A DNA stretch of 27,919 bases from SZUA-76 sp945787585 (GTDB taxonomy: Bacteria; Pseudomonadota; Gammaproteobacteria; SZUA-140), in the NCBI GenBank assembly GCA_947258425.1, contig CAMYIG010000013.1, positions 1 to 27,919 of the forward strand, read 5' to 3'. The notes beneath the pieces were generated by a model. The model saw nothing but the letters and a program-made list of their open reading frames with translations, did no database searches and was not told where the DNA came from. This document shows positions 23,709 to 27,919 of this stretch, piece by piece. Made by a program: the position numbers and the translations under genes. Numbering within the stretch: the stretch's first letter is position 1; each line of letters starts with the position of its first letter.

Positions 23709-25865
23709 TCACTCCAGATCGAAACGATCAGCATTCATCATTTTCGTCCATGCCGCAACGAAGTCCTCGACAAATTTTTCCTTGTTGTCATCCTGCGCAT
23801 AGACTTCAGCATAAGCACGTAGGATCGAGTTAGACCCAAAAACGAGATCAACGCGTGTCGCCGTCCACTTGACCTTATCCGTTGTGCGATCACGGATTTC
23901 ATACAGGTTATCCCCAGCCGGTTTCCACCTATAGTTCATGTTGGTCAGATTGACGAAGAAATCGTTCGTCAATACGCCTTCACGCTCTGTGAAAACACCA
24001 TGTTTGCTGCCACCGTGGTTAGTGCCAAGCACGCGCATGCCGCCAATCAACGCCGTCATTTCAGGGGCAGTCAGCCCCATGAGTTGTGTGCGATCTAGCA
24101 TCAGTTCTTCTGCGCTGACGACATAGTCATCCTTGAGCCAATTACGATATCCATCATGGGTTGGCTCCAGTACCTCGAAGGCTTCCACATCGGTCATCTC
24201 ATCTGTGGCATCGCCACGGCCTGGTGAAAAAGGAACGATCACATCGATACCCGCAGCCTTAGCAGACTGCTCGACGCCGACATTACCAGCGAGCACGATC
24301 ACATCCGCCACGCTTGCGCCGCTCGCGGCAGCAATCGGTTCTAGCACAGCGAATACTTTGCTCAGACGTTTCGGCTCATTGCCTGTCCAATCCTTTTGCG
24401 GAGCCAGACGAATGCGCGCACCGTTGGCACCGCCGCGCATATCAGAACCACGGAAGGTCCTTGCGCTATCCCATGCGGTAGCCACCATTTCACTGATACT
24501 CAGGCCACTGGCAGCGATTTTAGCCTTCACGGCCTGCACATCATAATCGCTACTACCAGCAGGCACAGGGTCTTGCCAGATCAGATCATCCTTCGGCACA
24601 TCGGGGCCAATGTAGCGTGCCTTAGCCCCCATGTCACGGTGGGTCAGTTTGAACCACGCCCGTGCAAAAGTTTCAGAGAAATAGTCAGGATCCTTATAAA
24701 ACCGCTCGGAGATTTTGCGATACGCCGGATCCATCTTCATCGCCATATCGGCATCGGTCATGATCGGGTTATGACGGATCGACGGATCTTCGCTATCTAC
24801 CGGCTTATCTTCTTCCTTAATATTGATCGGTTCCCACTGCAATGCACCGGCCGGGCTTTTCTTCAGCGCCCATTCATAGTTAAGCAGTAAGTGGAAATAA
24901 CCGTTATCCCATTGAATCGGATGCGTAGTCCATGCCCCTTCTAGACCACTGGAGACCGTATCTTTGCCAATACCGGGTTTGCTCTTATTGACCCAGCCAA
25001 ACCCCTGATCTTCAATGTCGGCGGCTTCTGGCTTCGGGCCGAGCAAGTCGGCATCGCCGTTGCCGTGGCACTTGCCTACCGTATGACCGCCAGCCGTCAG
25101 CGCCACGGTTTCCTCGTCGTTCATCGCCATGCGCTCAAAGGTGACGCGCACATCTTTAGCCGTTTTGAGTGGATCGGGTTTGCCGTCCACGCCTTCGGGA
25201 TTCACATAGATCAAGCCCATCATCACTGCTGCCAACGGGTTTGCCAGGTCCCGCTCACCGGAATAACGGCTCCCCTCACTGCCGCTAGGAGCAAGCCACT
25301 CTTTCTCTGCACCCCAGTAAATGTCTTTTTCCGGATGCCAGATATCTTCACGCCCAAAGGCAAAGCCAAAGGTCTTTAAGCCCATCGATTCATAAGCAAT
25401 AGTGCCTGCATAGGCGATCAAATCGGCCCAGCTGAGTTTGTTGCCGTACTTTTTCTTAATCGGCCAGAGCAGACGACGTGCCTTGTCCAGGTTCACGTTG
25501 TCCGGCCAGGAGTTGAGCGGCGCAAAGCGCTGGTTGCCAGTACCGGCACCACCACGACCGTCAGCGATACGATAAGTACCGGCCGCATGCCACGACATAC
25601 GAATCATCAGACCACCATAATGCCCCCAGTCCGCTGGCCACCATGGCTGGCTGTCGGTCATCAGCGCGTGTAGGTCTTGCTTAAGAGCGGCTACGTCAAG
25701 TTTCTTGACCTCATCTCTGTAGTTAAAGCCCGCTCCCATAGGATTGGTCTTAGTATCATGCTGATGCAGAATATCGAGATTAAGTGCCTTGGGCCACCAT
25801 TCCATGGTTGACATACTGCTCTCTGTGGCACCGCCATGCATCACTGGGCATTTGTTTTCAGACAT
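23709..25865 (-). CDS. katG: Catalase-peroxidase KatG
   Basis: 718 aa, typical length. Haem enzyme that destroys hydrogen peroxide by catalase and peroxidase activity in the cytoplasm. Distal residues R89, W92 and H93 lie in MIRMSWHAAGTYR. The Trp-Tyr-Met adduct partners are W92, Y220 (GLIYVNPEG) and M246 (ERMAMNDEE). The proximal haem ligand is H261 in GGHTVGKCHG. The second, degenerate peroxidase-like half follows from about residue 420. The start ATG has AGGAG upstream. No clear OxyR or Fur-type site was recognised in the 270 bp before it. Its closeness to a P450 and a haem peroxidase-like lipoprotein is probably coincidental. Confidence 0.98.
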   Translation of the reverse strand: MSENKCPVMHGGATESSMSTMEWWPKALNLDILHQHDTKTNPMGAGFNYRDEVKKLDVAALKQDLHALMTDSQPWWPADWGHYGGLMIRMSWHAAGTYRIADGRGGAGTGNQRFAPLNSWPDNVNLDKARRLLWPIKKKYGNKLSWADLIAYAGTIAYESMGLKTFGFAFGREDIWHPEKDIYWGAEKEWLAPSGSEGSRYSGERDLANPLAAVMMGLIYVNPEGVDGKPDPLKTAKDVRVTFERMAMNDEETVALTAGGHTVGKCHGNGDADLLGPKPEAADIEDQGFGWVNKSKPGIGKDTVSSGLEGAWTTHPIQWDNGYFHLLLNYEWALKKSPAGALQWEPINIKEEDKPVDSEDPSIRHNPIMTDADMAMKMDPAYRKISERFYKDPDYFSETFARAWFKLTHRDMGAKARYIGPDVPKDDLIWQDPVPAGSSDYDVQAVKAKIAASGLSISEMVATAWDSARTFRGSDMRGGANGARIRLAPQKDWTGNEPKRLSKVFAVLEPIAAASGASVADVIVLAGNVGVEQSAKAAGIDVIVPFSPGRGDATDEMTDVEAFEVLEPTHDGYRNWLKDDYVVSAEELMLDRTQLMGLTAPEMTALIGGMRVLGTNHGGSKHGVFTEREGVLTNDFFVNLTNMNYRWKPAGDNLYEIRDRTTDKVKWTATRVDLVFGSNSILRAYAEVYAQDDNKEKFVEDFVAAWTKMMNADRFDLE

Positions 25866-26136
25866 TGATTATCTCCTGGTTTTGTACGTGGAAAGACTTC
25901 TTGTCAGTACAACGTGACATAGTACTCATGCCACAATATTGATTATTTTAAACGATTTGTAACAAGGCAAGTCCCTCGAAATTGCCATTGCTCTGCCTTT
26001 TATTGCCCAATATATCTACTCTTCTGAGCGCTCCACACATTGCCTATACCTTGAAAGAATAGTAGAGTTCACGTGAAACCTGCAATGGTTTTAATGATTA
26101 ATATATTAGCAGCTCGCGAGAATAGGAATTTCAAAT

Positions 26137-26352
26137 ATGGCTTTAGATCAACTCGAGGCATTTTTAAAGAAAATGCAGTCCGAACCTGCACTTAAAAATG
26201 AGGTCCTCGCAGCATCAACAGCAGATGATGTTGCGCGAATAGCACTAAAGCTGGGTTTTGAGTTTTCAGGTGACGAATTATTGAGAATGTCAGGTAAGAA
26301 AGTTGGCAAGGTTACTGTTCTAAAAAACGACCTTCCTGGCGAATACAATTAA
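26137..26352 (+). CDS. Nif11-family short peptide (possible RiPP precursor)
   Basis: 71 aa, start ATG at 26137 with AGGAA 8 nt upstream. Nearly the whole peptide is a Nif11-type domain: ALDQLEAFLKKMQSEPALKN (2-21), then the ADDVARIALKLGFEFSGDELL helix pair, with the usual 'xxF-x-x-K-x-x-x-D/E-P-x-L' start and 'IA-x-x-x-G-F-x-x-S-x-x-E/D-L' core. Nif11-like domains serve as leader peptides of ribosomally made, modified peptides, but many short ones have no known role. The 20 residues after the domain (52-71, ending LPGEYN) have no Cys, no double-glycine cleavage site and only one Ser and one Thr, so lanthipeptide-type modification looks unlikely. No modifying enzyme, protease or exporter is nearby, which makes it an orphan in an accessory region. 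Confidence 0.8.
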   Translation: MALDQLEAFLKKMQSEPALKNEVLAASTADDVARIALKLGFEFSGDELLRMSGKKVGKVTVLKNDLPGEYN

Positions 26353-26489
26353 AAGCTTGTTAAATAGCTGATTGTACTAAATTAGGAAGCATAAGCATTA
26401 TGTCTACCCTCAAACCGAAGAACATCTTGACACGAATTGAGCACCACCATTAGTAAGTCAGGTGTCAACTTATCATGGGGAGCTCGGAT

Positions 26490-26530
26490 GCCTAACAATT
26501 CAATCAGCCGATGTTTCAGCGGCCGGCTGA
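26490..26530. repeat. Integron attC-like half site (possible cassette remnant)
   Basis: GCCTAAC (26490-26496) fits the attC R-box consensus RYYYAAC (GTTAGGC on the other strand). It continues AATTCAATCAGCCG, very close to the AATTCGTTCAAGCCG I recall from the aadA-type 59-base element. TCAGCCG (26504-26510) pairs with CGGCTGA (26524-26530), as attC arms do. The opposite R-box (GTTRRRY) is missing; the expected place reads CGTTTTTTC. The site overlaps the stop of the adjacent minus-strand gene. I see a degenerate or half attC, not a functional one. Confidence 0.4.
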
Positions 26531-27066
26531 ATCGTTTTTTCATGCTTCTTCAAACCTGACCGGTACCAACGAATCAACAAGAAAACCCATGGAATAGCGA
26601 TAACGATAATCCCCGTTGCCCCATCAGAACTTGTTATTTCATCTATCATATATGACAGTGAAGGATTATCATCATCGTCAATACTTGAGCCGAATATTAC
26701 GAAAGAGAAAAATCCGGAATAGATATAAAGGGCAAGCGATTTTCGCTTCTTGACAGAGTCAATTTTTAGTTCCTTACTATTTTCGCTTATATCTTTTTCG
26801 GTAATCTGCATGAGCTCATCTAATCGAGTACGTGCGGTTTCTTTTCTTATGTTCAACTCATCATGTTCTACGACTGAGGAGACGGCTTCTGTCCAGGCAG
26901 ATATAAAATCCACTTCGGCCCTTAATAGTTCCATTTTTTTCAAAGACCTGGAAACGGCATCGCGCCCTTTTAGCCACGTAAACAATACACCTAACACAGC
27001 CGGAACTGCGCCTATTAATGCGCCTATGAGGCCAAAGATGGCGATATTAGAACCTGGTTCTGACAT
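26500..27066 (-). CDS. Hypothetical two-helix membrane protein
   Basis: 188 aa of unknown function, not recognised as any family. One hydrophobic segment lies near the N-terminus (about 8-31, IFGLIGALIGAVPAVLGVLF). A long charged, probably coiled-coil stretch follows (about 36-108, SLKKMELLRAEVDF to SVKKRKS). Two further hydrophobic segments are at about 110-125 and 149-165, before a basic, Ala/Thr-rich tail. The start ATG at 27066 has AAGGA 8 nt upstream; another ATG at 27071 is out of frame. The stop sits inside the attC-like element, as cassette genes often do. Composition is richer in AT than the core genes to the left. A shape of membrane helix plus coiled coil is common in small accessory or defence proteins, but no function is claimed. 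Confidence 0.7.
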   Translation of the reverse strand: MSEPGSNIAIFGLIGALIGAVPAVLGVLFTWLKGRDAVSRSLKKMELLRAEVDFISAWTEAVSSVVEHDELNIRKETARTRLDELMQITEKDISENSKELKIDSVKKRKSLALYIYSGFFSFVIFGSSIDDDDNPSLSYMIDEITSSDGATGIIVIAIPWVFLLIRWYRSGLKKHEKTIQPAAETSAD

Positions 27067-27071
27067 GACAT

Positions 27072-27331
27072 AAATCCTTAAAGAGCATTACGGTTTGAGT
27101 GTATTGCCGCGATAGTAAACACTACACCCTGATTTTTAGAATTCTACCCAGCCAATCCTTGCAGCAGCTCCATCGATACCATATTCCTTATTTTCGATGT
27201 ACATAACTCTACGGCTTTCGCCTCGTGTAAGTTGATTATTTTTCATAGCTTGAGCATATAACGTTTATCATGAGCCAAATCTTGTAGAACACAGTGACAA
27301 AGCATGTCGGACTCTATAGGCATGCAATGTT
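27072..27331. other. Intergenic region in accessory end
   Basis: 260 bp without a credible ORF. It ends with the 3' side of the broken methyltransferase gene. An ATATAACG near 27247 faintly recalls integron-type junctions but does not meet the R-box consensus. Nothing else is recognised. Confidence 0.4.
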
Positions 27332-27823
27332 TTAGACCCATCTACGAACCTTGTTTTTGTACTCAATAAACGACTCACCAAACTTTCTTTCTAACGCAGT
27401 TTCTTCCGGAATAATTTGGTACTTTGTAATGTACCAGATAAACACAGGTAACCCCACTAGCGAGACGTAACTTCCTATTAATGCTGCCCAGGCTAATAGC
27501 CAAAAAATAAAACCAACATACATTGGATTTCTCGAATATCTGTATATTCCAGTTGTAACCAAATATGTCGACTTATCAGGATTCGAGGGGTTTACAGTAG
27601 TATTGTTTCTCCACTCCCCCAATTACTACCAAGAAAACCCCCAGGGTGAATAGAATCATGCATATGGGAAAATTCAGGGCTCCTCTGATGTTCATACTTG
27701 GTGACAGCAACTGAATGCCCAAACTTTTAATAAGACACCAACTTTTAATAAGACACCCATCATAAAGATTGACAACATCACCGTCCAGCGATAGTGTTTT
27801 CCTTGGAGTTGCACAATAACCAT
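27332..27823 (-). pseudogene. Isoprenylcysteine carboxyl methyltransferase-like membrane protein, frameshifted
   Basis: The intact C-terminal part, 96 codons from a TTG at 27622, shows the ICMT/PEMT-like signature: NTTVNPSNPDKS, GIYRYSRNPMYVGF and EETALERKFGESFIEYKNKV. Members usually have about 150-200 aa with extra N-terminal helices. These are found just upstream in other frames. Frame 2 reads SLGIQLLSPSMNIRGAL and then a hydrophobic stretch ending GVFLVVIGG. Before that, the original frame holds MVIVQLQGKHYRWTVMLSIF from ATG 27823. The first switch falls at an A4 run (one base too few) just after an 18-bp tandem duplication. The second falls at a G5 run, 27616-27620 on the plus strand as C5 (one base too many). 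Both are homopolymers, so decay and sequencing error are equally possible. No good ribosome site precedes 27823. Confidence 0.7.
27723..27758. repeat. 18-bp tandem duplication inside the broken methyltransferase gene
   Basis: ACTTTTAATAAGACACCA (27723-27740) is followed directly by the same 18 bases with one change at the end (27741-27758). The unit is six codons, so the duplication itself keeps frame (GVLLKV-GVLLKV on the minus strand). It lies beside the first frame change of the gene. Confidence 0.9.
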
Positions 27824-27843
27824 TGCGTCAAAGGAGTTGACCG

Positions 27844-27919
27844 ATGCCTAAACCCCGTTGTTCTCAGGTCTCGCTTGAGGCCACCCCTTATTACCATTGT
27901 GTGTCGCGTTGTGTCCGCC
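27844..27919 (+). CDS. REP-associated tyrosine transposase (IS200-like Y1), N-terminus only
   Basis: Only 25 codons are inside the window: MPKPRCSQVSLEATPYYHCV followed by SRCVR, with AAGGAG at good spacing before the ATG. This matches the well-conserved start of RAYT/TnpA-REP proteins ('...V-x-L-x-x-TPYYHCVSRCVRRAFLCG' as I recall it), single-strand DNA transposases of the HUH Y1 group. The HUH and Tyr residues are beyond the edge. It begins 20 bp from, and divergent to, the broken methyltransferase gene. No REP palindrome was identified on the visible side. Confidence 0.85.
   Translation, partial: MPKPRCSQVSLEATPYYHCVSRCVR

Noticed and set aside
27244..27262. ATATAACG near 27247 as a second integron junction
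   Set aside because: It does not fit the RYYYAAC consensus and no paired arm was found.
1..27919. CRISPR array, tRNA or rRNA genes
   Set aside because: No regularly spaced repeats, cloverleaf-like segments or rRNA-like sequence were seen on reading through.

Overview
The window looks like a chromosomal segment from a mid-GC, motile gammaproteobacterium, probably aquatic. This rests on gene content (polar-type flagellin, NAD-dependent ligase, class I PurE with PurK, PilZ proteins, KatG) and on protein flavour. It does not rest on any RNA marker: no tRNA or rRNA gene was seen. Roughly the first 26 kb is ordinary chromosomal coding sequence. The last 2 kb is accessory DNA.

Layout. 1-872 (-) is the N-terminal part of a flagellin. 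Divergent from it, 1269-6293 (+) holds two paralogous glycosyltransferases of the GT41/SPINDLY (O-GlcNAc transferase-like) class. In both, the catalytic core sits between two TPR blocks, and the two genes share a 426-bp near-identical 3' end. They are good candidates for flagellin-modifying enzymes. ligA (-) meets the second one tail to tail with a 4-nt overlap. A PilZ-domain protein follows, then a two-gene SOS cassette, lexA-dinB-like, both on the minus strand. The lexA promoter carries a GTTC-N7-GTTC direct repeat, the alphaproteobacterial type of SOS box, and the LexA recognition helix also resembles the alphaproteobacterial form.

Next come a RoxA-like di-haem lipoprotein (+) and a cytochrome P450 (-). 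They converge on one strong bidirectional terminator and suggest a small oxidative pathway. A large PilZ-like protein (-) precedes the purEK operon (+), which has ATGA coupling and an inverted repeat over its promoter. A membrane histidine kinase with an NMT1/THI5-type solute-binding sensor, a zinc-less alcohol dehydrogenase/quinone reductase family protein, a DUF1499 membrane protein (-) and katG (-) complete the core part.

The right end (about 25.9-27.9 kb) is a patchwork: a 71-aa Nif11-type peptide, an orphan two-helix membrane protein next to an integron attC-like half site, an isoprenylcysteine-methyltransferase-like gene broken by two frame changes and an 18-bp tandem duplication, and the start of a REP-associated (IS200-like Y1) transposase.

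The strongest leads are the paired TPR-GT41-TPR enzymes with their recombinogenic repeat beside flagellin, and the LexA/DinB cassette with an alphaproteobacterial-type operator. All calls come from reading the sequence and from recalled family knowledge. No database search was run.
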